A stretch of DNA of 64,000 nucleotides from Asparagopsis taxiformis (taxonomy: Eukaryota > Rhodophyta > Florideophyceae > Bonnemaisoniales > Bonnemaisoniaceae): NCBI GenBank assembly GCA_030407315.1, contig JALQPE010001719.1:1-64000 (forward strand). The letters run 5' to 3'. The notes beneath the pieces were generated by a model, which had not been told where the DNA came from, ran no database searches, and saw only the letters and a list, made by a program, of their open reading frames with translations. Of the stretch, positions 53,485 to 63,833 are shown in pieces. Position 1 is the stretch's first letter. Every line of letters starts with the position of its first letter. The position numbers were made by a program, and so were the translations under genes.

Positions 53485-54468
53485 ATGGCTGCAATCCTAA
53501 CCAACTCAGAGTTGACCTCCAAACTCGAATCTATTCTCACGCAACTTGCGAAAGCCTGCTTGCAGGAGCAGCCGCGTGATGTTGAAATGTTCTGTCTCCA
53601 CTACCTGGCAACCAAGTGTGGTGCAGAAGTCCATACAAATAAGCAGAAAGGGAAAGGACGGCATTCGTCCCTAGAGGAGTATAGCCAGGACTATGCCAAG
53701 GTGGTATCAGACCATGCTCCTGGACATGTGCACACACACCGCAGAGGATATGAGAGTAGCGATGACAGTCACAATGATTTCAATGATGATATTAAAAGCG
53801 TCGCGTCCTACCAAACAAATGGATCGCGGTTCGGGGGCACTGACGATTTCGAGGCGAGTAAAGTGAAAACAACTACTGAAGACGTATTTGATGAGCATCA
53901 AATGGAAGCGCAAACGTGCTATTTGTTTTCGACAAGCGTGATTTCGGCTGAAGAGCTGGACAATCGTACTCAAAAGTACAAGGACGATGAACGGATGAAA
54001 AGTCTATTCCGGGCTTGGGATGGCGACGACAGTGGCGCTGTGGATTTCGTAGAATTAGTACTAGCGCTGCACAAGTTTGAAGAAGTATCGCGTGCTGGAA
54101 TTGATATTCAAGTAGCAGCCGATGCTCTAGTTCAATTCGTTGAAAGCGATACAGACAGGGAATTGAATTTGGTGGAGTTTTCACGCGTCATCATCCTGTT
54201 TGCGCTGAACAACTTTAAGAAGGACTTTGATCAAGTCGCCGACCACATGCTCGCAGTGGCAACTAGTACTAGTGAGCAGGCGGTGCATCAAGCTGCGCGG
54301 GGAGCAGATACCACAGCATTGGAAGCGGCAGATAAGGCGGAACAAGAGTTTCTGCGCGAGACGGTGAAATGTATGGAAGAGCAAGTGACGGACAACATTC
54401 GCAAGATTCGTACGAAGAGAGTAGCGTTCCGACAGTCTCCGCGAGCTGGAAAGACGGGTAACAGTTGA
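53485..54468 (+). CDS. RIIa-like docking domain plus EF-hand pair protein
   Basis: 327 residues from the ATG at 53485. Residues ~8-45 (LTSKLESILTQLAKACLQEQ, then PRDVEMFCLHYLATK) resemble the RIIa/Dpy-30 dimerisation-docking helix pair. After an acidic, histidine-rich linker, residues ~170-240 form two EF-hands. The first loop is DGDDSGAVDFVE (all ligand positions present) and the second is ESDTDRELNLVE (degenerate). A long helix follows and the tail is basic (KIRTKRVAFRQSPR). In animals and protists such proteins sit at AKAP or flagellar scaffolds. A calcium-regulated scaffold is inference. Confidence 0.65.
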   Translation: MAAILTNSELTSKLESILTQLAKACLQEQPRDVEMFCLHYLATKCGAEVHTNKQKGKGRHSSLEEYSQDYAKVVSDHAPGHVHTHRRGYESSDDSHNDFNDDIKSVASYQTNGSRFGGTDDFEASKVKTTTEDVFDEHQMEAQTCYLFSTSVISAEELDNRTQKYKDDERMKSLFRAWDGDDSGAVDFVELVLALHKFEEVSRAGIDIQVAADALVQFVESDTDRELNLVEFSRVIILFALNNFKKDFDQVADHMLAVATSTSEQAVHQAARGADTTALEAADKAEQEFLRETVKCMEEQVTDNIRKIRTKRVAFRQSPRAGKTGNS

Positions 54469-54671
54469 TGAGCTTTTTTTCAAGTTTCGAATTTGTAGAT
54501 TTTGTACAACACACGTTCCACACATATTCATCTCAACTTGTATAGATGTTCGTTTGTTCAGCAAACCTTCCAGCTCTTTGACCTCATCCACTCACTCGCC
54601 GCCCAGGCTTTTCAAATTTTCCACTCGTGCAGCCTTTGCGGCATGAGCATGTTGGTTCAGTCCCATCCTCC

Positions 54672-57600
54672 ATGGCGTCAAACAGCAATCGTGCGCGAAA
54701 GACCACCAGATTCTCGTTGCTTCTTCTTGAGCACGGCGAGGTTCTTCTTTCAGACTTAGCGGTGCAGTACCACTTTGTATCAAGCAGTCCACTCGGTTCC
54801 GCCTTACATCCCCTATGTTCATATCCCGAGCGATTTGCCGTGCGATCAGCCAATTCGTCAATTCGTGGACGAGTCAAAGTCGGTACACATAATATTTTCT
54901 TTGACAGTGACGACTGGCGTGACCCCGTTATTCGTATTCCTCTTCTGTCAGTTGACTTAGCCCGACCAACTCGAGACAACTCTCGTTCCCGTGGAAGCGA
55001 TGACGATATCACTCGCCCAACTCTCAGCGATGATCCTGAAGATGAAAACTCGGTGCTTGTCATTGCCAACAGCGCCATCTTTCAACGCGAATTAGGCACA
55101 GACCATCCGTATATTGACGTGCAGCTGAAAGGTAAACACATTTTCACTCCATTGTATACATCTGCGCTTACTCTACTCGATGAGATAACATCCCTGTTGC
55201 ACATTACTATTACTCAATCTCGACGCTCTCGTGATGCTAGTCTTCGTGCCTTGGTGAGAGAAAGGGAAGCGCGTGTTCCCTTCGATATCACATTATTGGA
55301 GCATGGTACACAAGAAGTCGCCATGATGGATGCCGCTGCATCCGCAGTTTATTCCATGTCAAGAGCACCTGGCCGCTTTCGGATTACTGAACAGAACGTG
55401 TACTTCATGCCTATTCATGGAGAATCTACACAAACTGTAGAGCGCATATCAACAAAACATATTACATCTGTTCGAAGACTACACCATGGCTGTCGTGATG
55501 CTGCCCTAGAATTGGGTTTCAGGAAGCTCTTGAGTTCTAACCAGCCTGATTTTCAATCTACACTTATGGTTTCATTTGAGAGTACCAAAGTACGAGAGAA
55601 ATCTATTGAAATTCTCCTGCACGTTGTTGGAACAGGTGTGGAGATGTACGATAGACGGGAACTTGAAACTGCTCTAAGCAAGTGGCGTATCGGTGAGATG
55701 TCTAATTTTGACTATCTTATGTACGTTAACATGGCGGCAGGGCGTAGTTTCAATGATTTGTCGCAATACCCTGTGTTTCCGTGGGTCTTAAAGGATTTTG
55801 ATTCTGATGTCCTTGATCTTAACGACGAGTCTTCTTTTCGGGACCTTTCTCTTCCAATTGGGGCTCAAAACCCAGAACGTTTGGAGACGTTTAAAGAAAG
55901 ATACTGTGAAATGCCGGCGCCACGGTTTTTCTATGGCACGCACTACTCCACACCGGCCTACACAATTAATTATCTTGTTCGGGCTGCACCGGCGGCAATG
56001 TTACGCCTTCAAAACGGTAAGTTCGATACCCCTGACAGACTATTCCACAGTGTAAGCAGTACTTGGAAGGGTGTGTTTTCGAATCAGAGTGATGTCAAAG
56101 AACTTATTCCTGAGTTTTACGCAATTGACTATAGCGCTGGAAACGCATCTGGAGTAGTATCTAGCGCTTCATGTCCGGGTGAGTTCCTCGATAATGTGCT
56201 CAACCTTGACCTTGGTTCAAGACAAGATGGCAAAAGAGTTGATGATGTGGAACTACCACCATGGGCAAATGGAAGTTCAGAACTTTTCGTTCGACATCAT
56301 CGCGAAGCACTCGAGTCTGACTACGTCTCTTCTAATCTTCACAAATGGATTGATCTCATTTTCGGTGTCAAGAGTCGAAATGCGGAAGCATTCAACGTGT
56401 TCTACACTGATGTGGCGCTTCCTAGTTCAATCAACCAGACTAAAGCTTCCAAGTTGAGTGAAGAGGAGATGAGCCAAATCGAAACGATATACCTCGAGTT
56501 CGGACGCACTCCAGAGAGAATGTTTGGCCATCCACATCCTCCCCGCTACGGTGATATCCACTCCAACGCATTTGATCTGCATGATCGTCCTGATGTAGAT
56601 CCACAACCACAACACCATGCTCCTGGACAGAACCAGGCCACTGAAGCTGGAACAAGCCTGCAGAAAGGGGCTGAATTACCTCTAGACATTTCTAGTCTCA
56701 TCGCGAATGAGAACGAAATAACTGTGGGTGACGCTGAAAAGAATTGCTTGTCCAATCTGAGAAGGTCTACGAACTTTTGGGGTTCACAATCAAGGTTGAG
56801 GGACTCTATTCTAAAAGGGGCCAGTGATCCAATCTTGTTTCCTTTCGAACCACCGAGTGGTGAAACTGGTAGCAATGATGGGCAGCAAATTTTGAAGCCA
56901 TGCCTTGCAAAGGTTATTAGTTCTACTCATGTAATGGACAACAGTTCTGTGATCATTGACGTCTGTCTAGTACAGGATGAAATTCATTTTGCAGAAGAAA
57001 CTGAGAGCTCTTCGGTTTGTGCAGCTGAAATCCCAACAATCTGTACTATGTGGAATGATGGAAACCTGAAAGTTCACAGTAAGACGAAGATGCTTCGCTC
57101 AAAAAACGTGGGGGATCCATCCAGTGTTACATATATCTCGTCTGGTATTATTGGCTACGGAACTTTGACTGGTAACATTGGATTGTACTACATCGATTCA
57201 GGTCGGGTTGAAGTAGTAGTTCCTGCTGCCCATGATGCTGAGATATTCGCTCTTGAATATGTTGAAAGAGGTAATGTTCTTCTATCAGGTTCAAAAGATG
57301 CAAGCGTGAAAGTGTGGCGCTTCAGAAAACAAAATCGCCGAGCTGGGTCACTACAGCTTTTTCAAGAATTAGATGCAGAAAGCTGCATTGATGGTATAAG
57401 TGGAACAACACATGAGATCGGACCAGTTTCGGAAAATGGTGTTGAGAAGAATTTACTCGTTGCTGCTTCCACAACTGATGGCCAGCTCATCGCTTGGGAC
57501 GTCGATCTTTTGAACAAGAACCAGTCCTTTCTCGAGCCAATATGGAGAAGCGAAGTAGACCTAGCTGGGGCCGAATGGAATGAATTTTCAACTCGGGAGA

Positions 57601-57956
57601 TACAAACGCTAACTTGGCTATATCAGGGCCAGTCAAGGAAACATGCTCTAGTATCTGTCCATCGGCGAGAAAATTGCGTAAGAGTATGGAATTTGGACCA
57701 AACGCGGATGGCAGCTGCTGAACTATTCCTGCCCAAAGGTGATGTAATATGTGTTGCCTCTTGCAATGCCTCGCGCACAGTTCTTGTTGGGGGGCAAGCC
57801 GGACAGATTAGTGAATATGACAGCACAGGGCTTTGTCTTGGAAAGGTCGTCGCTGGAGCAAACGACGTTCGCAAGATATTGGTGCCAATTGATGGGGGAT
57901 GTATTTATGTATTTGGGGGACGAGACAATGTGTTGCAGATGATTCGAAGACATTGA
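54672..57956 (+). CDS. BEACH-WD40 protein of the FAN/NSMAF type
   Basis: 1094 residues from the ATG at 54672, one exon. The N-terminal part has the GRAM/PH-like region of this subfamily (FSLLLLEHGEVLLSDL, FFDSDDWRDPVIRIPL, RFRITEQNVYFMPIHGE). The BEACH domain spans about residues 340-625: YLMYVNMAAGRSFNDLSQYP, FPWVLKDF, THYSTPAYTINYLVRAAP, DVKELIPEFY, LPPWANGSSELFVRHHREAL, IDLIFGVKSRNAEAFNVFY and FGRTPERMFGHPHPPR. Five to six WD40 repeats fill residues ~800-1094 (EIFALEYVERGNVLLSGSKD, ASVKVWRF; QLIAWDVD; CVRVWNLD). FAN couples TNF receptor to neutral sphingomyelinase in animals; elsewhere the subfamily is linked to membrane trafficking and lysosome size. Confidence 0.92.
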   Translation: MASNSNRARKTTRFSLLLLEHGEVLLSDLAVQYHFVSSSPLGSALHPLCSYPERFAVRSANSSIRGRVKVGTHNIFFDSDDWRDPVIRIPLLSVDLARPTRDNSRSRGSDDDITRPTLSDDPEDENSVLVIANSAIFQRELGTDHPYIDVQLKGKHIFTPLYTSALTLLDEITSLLHITITQSRRSRDASLRALVREREARVPFDITLLEHGTQEVAMMDAAASAVYSMSRAPGRFRITEQNVYFMPIHGESTQTVERISTKHITSVRRLHHGCRDAALELGFRKLLSSNQPDFQSTLMVSFESTKVREKSIEILLHVVGTGVEMYDRRELETALSKWRIGEMSNFDYLMYVNMAAGRSFNDLSQYPVFPWVLKDFDSDVLDLNDESSFRDLSLPIGAQNPERLETFKERYCEMPAPRFFYGTHYSTPAYTINYLVRAAPAAMLRLQNGKFDTPDRLFHSVSSTWKGVFSNQSDVKELIPEFYAIDYSAGNASGVVSSASCPGEFLDNVLNLDLGSRQDGKRVDDVELPPWANGSSELFVRHHREALESDYVSSNLHKWIDLIFGVKSRNAEAFNVFYTDVALPSSINQTKASKLSEEEMSQIETIYLEFGRTPERMFGHPHPPRYGDIHSNAFDLHDRPDVDPQPQHHAPGQNQATEAGTSLQKGAELPLDISSLIANENEITVGDAEKNCLSNLRRSTNFWGSQSRLRDSILKGASDPILFPFEPPSGETGSNDGQQILKPCLAKVISSTHVMDNSSVIIDVCLVQDEIHFAEETESSSVCAAEIPTICTMWNDGNLKVHSKTKMLRSKNVGDPSSVTYISSGIIGYGTLTGNIGLYYIDSGRVEVVVPAAHDAEIFALEYVERGNVLLSGSKDASVKVWRFRKQNRRAGSLQLFQELDAESCIDGISGTTHEIGPVSENGVEKNLLVAASTTDGQLIAWDVDLLNKNQSFLEPIWRSEVDLAGAEWNEFSTREIQTLTWLYQGQSRKHALVSVHRRENCVRVWNLDQTRMAAAELFLPKGDVICVASCNASRTVLVGGQAGQISEYDSTGLCLGKVVAGANDVRKILVPIDGGCIYVFGGRDNVLQMIRRH

Positions 57957-58103
57957 TGGATTAATTAGAGTTATAACTATAAACTGTTATTGTACTACGT
58001 ACTCGACTTGAGCTTGCTTATGAACGGTGGCAGTACAGCAAATTGTCTGTGATAGCAAGGCCTGATGGCAAACAGGTGTTGATAGTTCAAAGCAGTATAT
58101 TGT

Positions 58104-58586
58104 CTAAGCCGACGCAAGCTTCTCTCGTGAGAAGCGAACAAGCTCCGTTACAGCGTTTGCTGAAAGGGAAGGGAAATCGTAACGAATCACTGCGTAAACG
58201 AAAGAGTTTCTTGTCGCAATTCTGCCAACACATGCCCCAGCTCCAGAAACTGCATCACCTGTTCGGCCGTAGACTAACTCTACATTGCGAACAGTTTCCC
58301 AATAGTGTACGTCGTACTTGGTACCTCGTAGTACAAGTCCCGCTCGTAAAGCAAATTCGCGAGATGAGAACAGTTGTGTTAGCTTGTCAATTTCCTCAAC
58401 TGCCAGTGCCTCCTGCGATTGGGGAACTGTAAATATAGATGACCGGTTTGCTGGAGTGAAGATATCGAGTGTTGTCCAATGTGAACCAACAAGGCGTGTT
58501 GCTTCATCTTTCGCAGCAACAGATAACTCCATATCGTTGTTGCTCATCACGGGATTTATCCAGTCTGGAAGCGCTATCCACATCAA
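58104..58586 (-). CDS. Profilin-like protein
   Basis: 160 residues. The C-terminal half follows the profilin pattern: LRAGLVLRGTKYDVH corresponds to the GxxLGGxKYxVI strand, VYGRTGDAVSGAG to the GKKGxxG turn, and FVYAVIRYDFPSLSANAVTELVRFSREKL to the final strand and helix (given here as pieces FVYAVIRYDFP and NAVTELVRFSREKL). The N-terminal half (LPDWINPVMSNNDM, HWTTLDIFTPANRSSIFTVP) is a weaker match. If correct it binds actin monomers in the cytoplasm. Start uncertain; a short upstream exon is possible. Convergent with the BEACH gene. Confidence 0.5.
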   Translation of the reverse strand: MMWIALPDWINPVMSNNDMELSVAAKDEATRLVGSHWTTLDIFTPANRSSIFTVPQSQEALAVEEIDKLTQLFSSREFALRAGLVLRGTKYDVHYWETVRNVELVYGRTGDAVSGAGACVGRIATRNSFVYAVIRYDFPSLSANAVTELVRFSREKLASA

Positions 58587-59465
58587 ACACTATTTGTGCG
58601 TATCTGGGTGATCGAAATTCCAAACTTTTGATATCATTACACGACTCTTCCTAGTCCTTACTGACGCTACTTTTGCCGACTACAAACCTATTCCATGCAA
58701 TGCCAATCTAATGGCCATGTACGACATGCTAACCGTCGATGCGATAGGCGTGAAGCGGGACCAGCCCTCTGTTCGATAGATGTACCAATGGTCAGACACT
58801 ATGATGATCGAGCTTTCCTGGTTTGCTTTTGCTTTGACTACAAAACATTTGATGGTACTGGGGGAAACAAATGATTGGAACTACGAAATGGAAAAACAAA
58901 CATAAGTCAACTAGCAATGTTGAAACCAAGAAGCATAGTACGAAGCATTGAACAACTGCAAGGGGCCGGAACCTAATCGCAGAACCAGTGTTTCACTCAG
59001 TGTTAGATACGCTGGGAAGAACTATATGCACTCACTGGAAACCGAAAACGTTCAAGTCTTGACTCGGAATGAAATTGCCAGCCTGCAACAAAAGACGGTA
59101 ACATCTAATATCAAGCATCTGACACTCCTTAGCAACGAGTACCATTAGGGTCGCCTGACACCAAGCATGTAAAGGACGGAGAGCCCACTCCTACGATCAC
59201 ACCCACCCACATCTGCCATAAGGCAACGACGCAACATATCCGATCAGCCAGATGTTGAAGCTTACTGCGTGCTAGGCAATGTGTTCAAAGCGCCAATATC
59301 ATATATTGCCTCTGGAAAGAAGGTATGTCGGGTATTTCAAGCGCCAATCCCGACACATGTAGCATATAGGTCCATATATTGAGGCTGTGTACAAGTTAGT
59401 ATCGGCGCAAAACGACTGGATATTGCAAACCCGATCCAGTCGCTATACGTGCGACACACACAAAG
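58587..59465. other. Intergenic, no gene seen
   Basis: About 880 bp between the profilin-like gene and the end of the SERBP1-type gene. Only short, unsupported frames; no repeat or RNA gene noticed. Confidence 0.45.
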
Positions 59466-60236
59466 CTAGAGGCTGGGGAACGCAGCTGTGTCGTCCACAT
59501 TGGGCGCCATAGCCACGTGCGGAGACGAGAAAGAGCGACCAGAGGCATCATCGCCTCGCGGGGTGTAACCATTGCGCTGATCGCGTCTATAATCCCTCTG
59601 CGGTCTGTTGCCACCCTCGTGTCGACCAGGACCGTTACGACCGGATCGCGAGTCGCCATTGTATCTACGGTCTCTACCTCTATTACCGCCGCTGCGCGGT
59701 TCACGCTTGAAAAACTGCTGAATTTCGGCATTCTTGGCTACAGCTGTATGGGTAGAATCTTTCAACGTCTTGCTCCCGAGTTGTTCCTTGACTCCAACTG
59801 TGGACATGATCGACGAGTCGTTCTCCGGTTCGGCCACGTCAGTTTTTTTAAGAACGGACATCTTCGAAAAGTCTCCATTGTCAGTTCTACGACCTTTCTT
59901 TGTATTAAGGGAGGCCAGGCCAGAGGACAACTGCGCCTTCTTTGCTTGATATTCTTCAAAGGTCATTTCTTTCTCCTTGGGTGGTGGTGGCGGGGCGTCT
60001 TCTTGTTTAGCCTCTGCATTATCTCCATTGGGACTCGCAGCGGGGGTCTGTGTGGAAGGCTCAGTGGAAGGTGTGTGCTCCTTTTTGAGCTCCGGAGCGC
60101 GGGTGGGACGAGATTCCTCTGCGACAGAGACTGGCGTCGTCTCGGGCTTGTGCTCGTCCGGAGAGTAGGGTGTGGTGTTTACAGAGAGATCCGAGGCGTC
60201 CTCTACGTCGTCCTGGAGAAGCGCAAACGAGTTCAT
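59466..60236 (-). CDS. SERBP1/HABP4/Stm1-type mRNA- and ribosome-binding protein
   Basis: 256 residues, starting MNSFALLQDDVEDASDL (family N-terminus, compare NPF-LL-DD). An acidic, proline-rich disordered region follows, then the conserved EMTFEEYQAKKAQL with GRRTDNGDFSKM. The C-terminus is arginine/glycine-rich (RGRDRRYNGDSRSGRNGPG) and ends in DDTAAFPSL, the usual family end. Members clamp inactive 80S ribosomes and bind mRNA. It is divergent from the PsbP-like gene, 414 bp between starts. Confidence 0.85.
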   Translation of the reverse strand: MNSFALLQDDVEDASDLSVNTTPYSPDEHKPETTPVSVAEESRPTRAPELKKEHTPSTEPSTQTPAASPNGDNAEAKQEDAPPPPPKEKEMTFEEYQAKKAQLSSGLASLNTKKGRRTDNGDFSKMSVLKKTDVAEPENDSSIMSTVGVKEQLGSKTLKDSTHTAVAKNAEIQQFFKREPRSGGNRGRDRRYNGDSRSGRNGPGRHEGGNRPQRDYRRDQRNGYTPRGDDASGRSFSSPHVAMAPNVDDTAAFPSL

Positions 60237-60650
60237 TGCAGATTGTATAAGCGGGTAGACAGATAGAGTTTTAGTTGGGCGGCGGTGACTGAAGTATGGG
60301 AGACTTTAAGAGGCGGCGTGATTGATCTCCGTCCGTCGCGACGCCGCATACACGGGCCGCACCGTTGGCACACGGACCGAGCGGGTCACAATTTGCTGTT
60401 TTCCTGGAGATTTTTTTTTCGGTCGCCGTGATTGGTCAGACAAGCTCTTGGTGCGTTTTGTATCATCAAATGAAATATGGACAAGTGGAGAGCGGAGCTA
60501 TGACTAGCACATGTTGTCGCTCATCTCTGCAATGATCTCGCACCATACGATGAGCGCTTCCGACTGCCCAATTCGTTGCTTCATTCAACTTGCACGTCAT
60601 CCGCAACGTCACCGTCGGTTTCGTTGGTGCCACCTTTTGCTAAGCTCAAC

Positions 60651-61307
60651 ATGGCACCAATGGCGTTTGTGACCAGCTTCACCGGTACACAGAGTGCCAA
60701 ACATTGCCGCCGCGCTCGCTCGGCAATCACGCCGACAACCCTCTCCATGTCGCTCTCCAAACACAATCAACCTTCTGTACCTCTATCCCGACGTGCCTTT
60801 GTATCACTTTCGGCGTCAACTCTGCTACTACCATTCCTGCCCGCGCTCCCTGCGTTGGCTGACATATCCGCACTGGTGACGCCTTACAAAGACCTTCCAA
60901 AGGGCTTTTCGATTCTTCGCCCCAATGGTTGGAACGAGTTTGAGGGTTCGCCCGATGCATATGACATCAAGTGGCAGGACGTGATTCAGCCAATGGAATT
61001 TATCACAGTGCTCACATCGCCGGTTGCCAAGGAGAAACAGTTGGTGGATATCGGCGCGCCCGACGCTGTTGGTGAGAAACTCGCTGCAGGCAGAGGTGGA
61101 AAACTTTTGGGAGCCGCGGAAAAGGAAATTGACGGCGTTCCTGCATATCTATTTGAGATCGAAAAGGGCACTTCGCATCAGCTTACCTTGCTGTCCATTA
61201 ACAAGCAGAAGCTCTACTCGGTCAATGCAAACTGTCCACAATCGCGCTGGAGCAAGCGAGAGCGATTACTGCGAGGCGTGGTGGACTCTTTCCGACCCAA
61301 ACTGTAG
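60651..61307 (+). CDS. PsbP-domain thylakoid-lumen protein
   Basis: 218 residues from the ATG at 60651. The N-terminus is a two-part leader: an S/T/R-rich plastid transit segment, then a twin-arginine lumen signal SRRAFVSLSASTLLLPFLPA with likely cleavage after ALPALA. The mature part has the PsbP fold landmarks: ALVTPYKDLPKGFSILRPNGWNEFEG (as TPYKDLPKGFSI and LRPNGWNEFEG), IKWQDVIQPMEFITVLTSPV, a GKLLGAAEKEIDGVPAYLFE strand pair and a RLLRGVVDSFRP end. Family members assist photosystem II oxygen evolution or photosystem assembly. It shows that the genome is from a photosynthetic eukaryote. Confidence 0.9.
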   Translation: MAPMAFVTSFTGTQSAKHCRRARSAITPTTLSMSLSKHNQPSVPLSRRAFVSLSASTLLLPFLPALPALADISALVTPYKDLPKGFSILRPNGWNEFEGSPDAYDIKWQDVIQPMEFITVLTSPVAKEKQLVDIGAPDAVGEKLAAGRGGKLLGAAEKEIDGVPAYLFEIEKGTSHQLTLLSINKQKLYSVNANCPQSRWSKRERLLRGVVDSFRPKL

Positions 61308-61492
61308 ATCAAGTTGTCGAAGAATGGAATTAACTTGTAGCTACAGCTGTGGTGATAGTAAATCAAGTATAGCACGGTTTAGAAACATCCATCTACTTTG
61401 ATAAAGTTGGAAACTAAGCTTGCACAACGTGTACACACAATCCAAGTCGATTTACATGTAGGGCGCCAATGCACGATCGCGACTTTGCACAG

Positions 61493-61826
61493 CTACATGT
61501 TACCATCGGCGGGCGATTTGGCGGGTGAAAGTTGTTCAAAATCGCGCTTTGTCTCCGAGTATGTGATACCAAGTCCCGTTCCAGATCCTAGGCCGATAAT
61601 GGCTGAGCGGATGCCAACACCACCTGTTCGGGCGTATCGAATACAAACGGAAAGGGGGTCAGAAACGAGTGCGGCGACAACGAACGAGGCCGCAAAATTG
61701 TACAAACTTACGGAACAACAGTGCGGCAATTACGCCGCCAGCAATCGCTCCATATGCAGTGCGCTTGATGCCCTTCTCGAAGGCTGTGTCCCACTTTTCC
61801 GCAACCTTGAGTTCGCTTGCCGACAT
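61493..61826 (-). CDS. MIC10: MICOS complex subunit MIC10, two exons
   Basis: Exon 1 is 61826-61712 (MSASELKVAEKWDTAFEKG) and exon 2 is 61623-61493. They are separated by an 88-nt intron (61711-61624) with donor TTCC|GTAAGT and acceptor GAACAG|GTG; splicing restores one Arg codon. The 81-residue product has two short membrane segments, GAIAGGVIAALLF and the glycine-rich IIGLGSGTGLGITYS, the GxGxGxG motif of MIC10. It bends the inner mitochondrial membrane at crista junctions. It is divergent from the LTO1-type gene, 197 bp between starts. Confidence 0.92.
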
Positions 61827-62023
61827 TTTGGAGGGATGATGGGAGCCAAACTGCGTGTGCGGGTAGAGCGAGGGTTGTTGGTGCGTCTGCAGTTGGATGG
61901 CGGCAGTTGAAATGTTGGAGTTTGGGAAACTTTCAAGGAAAAAGTGAAAAAGCGGAAGATTTGAATTGCTGAATGCAAACGAAAGCACAAGGACAGCGCT
62001 GAGCAATAGTGAAGCCTGTCGAA

Positions 62024-62452
62024 ATGGCGAAAAACGACGAGCTAGACGCGCTGCTGCATCTGGAGGAAGGGTTCCAAGCAGAGGGCCAGTTGTATGCCGA
62101 GGAAGCAGGGGCAGCAGCTGGGATTCGGGAGGGACGCGAGTTGGGCTGGAAGAGCGGTGTTGCATTGACAAGTGAACTAGAATTCTACCATGGAGCAGCC
62201 AAGGCATTACTATCTCTTTGCGACAGTTTCAACCGGGTGATACCAATCAAGGCAATGAATGCGGCGGAGAAACTAGAGGCGGCATGCCGGAAAATTTCTC
62301 TAGCGCAGATTGGCAACGACGAGACACTGGACATGGACGCACATGGCGGCGAGTTGCGTATTTTATTTCGACAAATGATTGCATATGCGGGGCTGGGAGC
62401 GATTCGATTCGACCTTGCCGGACGATCTCGACTAGCCGATTTTAGTTTCTAG
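62024..62452 (+). CDS. LTO1/YAE1-family protein
   Basis: 142 residues from the ATG at 62024. It opens with the deca-GX3-like helix HLEEGFQAEGQLYAEEAG and continues GREGRELGWKSG-type spacing (seen as GIREGRELGWKSGVAL), followed by SELEFYHGAAKAL, as in LTO1 (ORAOV1). LTO1 with YAE1 hands the Fe-S protein ABCE1/Rli1 to the cytosolic Fe-S assembly complex. The stop is only 19 bp from the stop of the convergent gene. Confidence 0.75.
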   Translation: MAKNDELDALLHLEEGFQAEGQLYAEEAGAAAGIREGRELGWKSGVALTSELEFYHGAAKALLSLCDSFNRVIPIKAMNAAEKLEAACRKISLAQIGNDETLDMDAHGGELRILFRQMIAYAGLGAIRFDLAGRSRLADFSF

Positions 62453-62471
62453 GGCATGGCAATAAAGCTAC

Positions 62472-63194
62472 CTAGCGTCTCGACCTCGCACTAGACGAGT
62501 TTCTTCTCCTACCCAAGCGTGCAGCGTCATCTGCGCGTCTCGCGCGCTTGACAATATGGGGGGCGGGATGACGGGGGGTTTGCTTTCTCGCGGGCTGCAG
62601 TTGCTGCGGGGCTACATCGGAATCGTTGTGAAACATGTGCTGTTGGCGGGTATCATCTGTGTGGGTATGCGGGGCGGTGTTGTGCACATCGAGGAGATGC
62701 TGTTCAGCTTGGGCGGCTTTTTGCTCGAGGAGACGGAGGGAATTGAGGGCGGTGGCGCATCGTTGGGCGCGACGGGTGGCGTCGTCGTCAATTAGGGCGG
62801 GGAGCGGTGTATGGGACGGGGCACGGGCGGCGGCGCGCCAGAAGAGGGCATGCACGAGATGGGCAGAGGGGCGGGTGTGCGAAACGCACGATTGCTGGAG
62901 ATCGAGGAGGAGGGCACGACGGAGTGGGGACTCGCGCGGTGGTCGAGCGGCGCGTCGAGTGGACGGCGGTGTCGGCAGATGCAACGAGCAATGGCAGACG
63001 GGCAGCGAAGTGTAGGGGCATGCGAGATGGAAGTGGCGCATGTTTGTCGACGGGTCAGGCCGGCGGTTGAGAAAGTCGCGACGTGCGCACTCGATGTGTA
63101 TCATGTTTTGTTGTGGAGCGCAAATTGGGGCCCGATGGGGGCGTGGAATCGTGACTGCGGCTCGGCGTCCAGGATTACGCAAACGCGATCGCAT
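62472..63194 (-). CDS. Unrecognised protein, GC-rich gene
   Basis: 240 codons. The C-terminal ~120 residues look like a real protein: PALIDDDATRRAQRCATAL, NSLRLLEQKAAQAEQHLLD (helical), then a basic nuclear-signal-like PHIVKRARRADD and an S/R-rich end. The first ~100 residues are P/R-rich and less convincing, so the true start may be downstream. No family recognised. Confidence 0.4.
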   Translation of the reverse strand: MRSRLRNPGRRAAVTIPRPHRAPICAPQQNMIHIECARRDFLNRRPDPSTNMRHFHLACPYTSLPVCHCSLHLPTPPSTRRAARPPRESPLRRALLLDLQQSCVSHTRPSAHLVHALFWRAAARAPSHTPLPALIDDDATRRAQRCATALNSLRLLEQKAAQAEQHLLDVHNTAPHTHTDDTRQQHMFHNDSDVAPQQLQPARKQTPRHPAPHIVKRARRADDAARLGRRRNSSSARSRR

Positions 63195-63833
63195 CGCTTG
63201 GCAAACATGATTAACGTATGTATGACACGTCGAGTCAGCAGTGACTATGCAGTGTAGTCACGACAGCGAAGCGCGGCACCGCACCGCACTGGCTGAGATA
63301 TGTCGCGTCATGTCAAGTCGATCACTTTTTATAAAATTTTGATCCAATCTAAAAATATTCATAGTGTATTGAAACAACAAGTGTATATGTTGTACCGATC
63401 CAATCCACACTAGAGCAAATGATCATCGATCAATGCCCCGTTGGAACCACGGCCAGCTGCGCAGCGGTCCCAAATTACACCTCCATGAGCACCAATCACA
63501 ACTCGCCGTATGCAGTCATCCAATCATGTCTTCGCATCCAGCTGACAGCGCTTCCACCTAAGCGGCACTCAAAATTGCGACAGACTGCACAAGATTCACT
63601 ATCACCCGCGATCCCATTGCGCGAGACAATAATGCCCCTCATCCATGCCGTTCAGCCCCGACAGCATGCCCCGCCACACATTCCGCTTTCCGCTCAGACC
63701 ACTCCCAACTAGTCGCCTCTAGCATATCCTCTCCAAACATTCTGCGTCTCCAGCTCCCCCCACCGAGCTCTGCCACCCAATCGTCCCACAACCCTCGTCC
63801 GTGAGGCTGGCCTCCGCTCCACCCCGCCCTCCC
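63195..63833. other. Intergenic, presumably promoter of two divergent genes
   Basis: 640 bp with no supported gene. An AT-rich core lies at 63320-63380 and a pyrimidine-rich, leader-like stretch runs into the next start. Confidence 0.4.

Noticed and set aside
62556..63257. Plus-strand open frames of 79-148 codons over the unrecognised GC-rich gene
   Set aside because: Antisense G-rich shadows of a frame with better composition on the minus strand.
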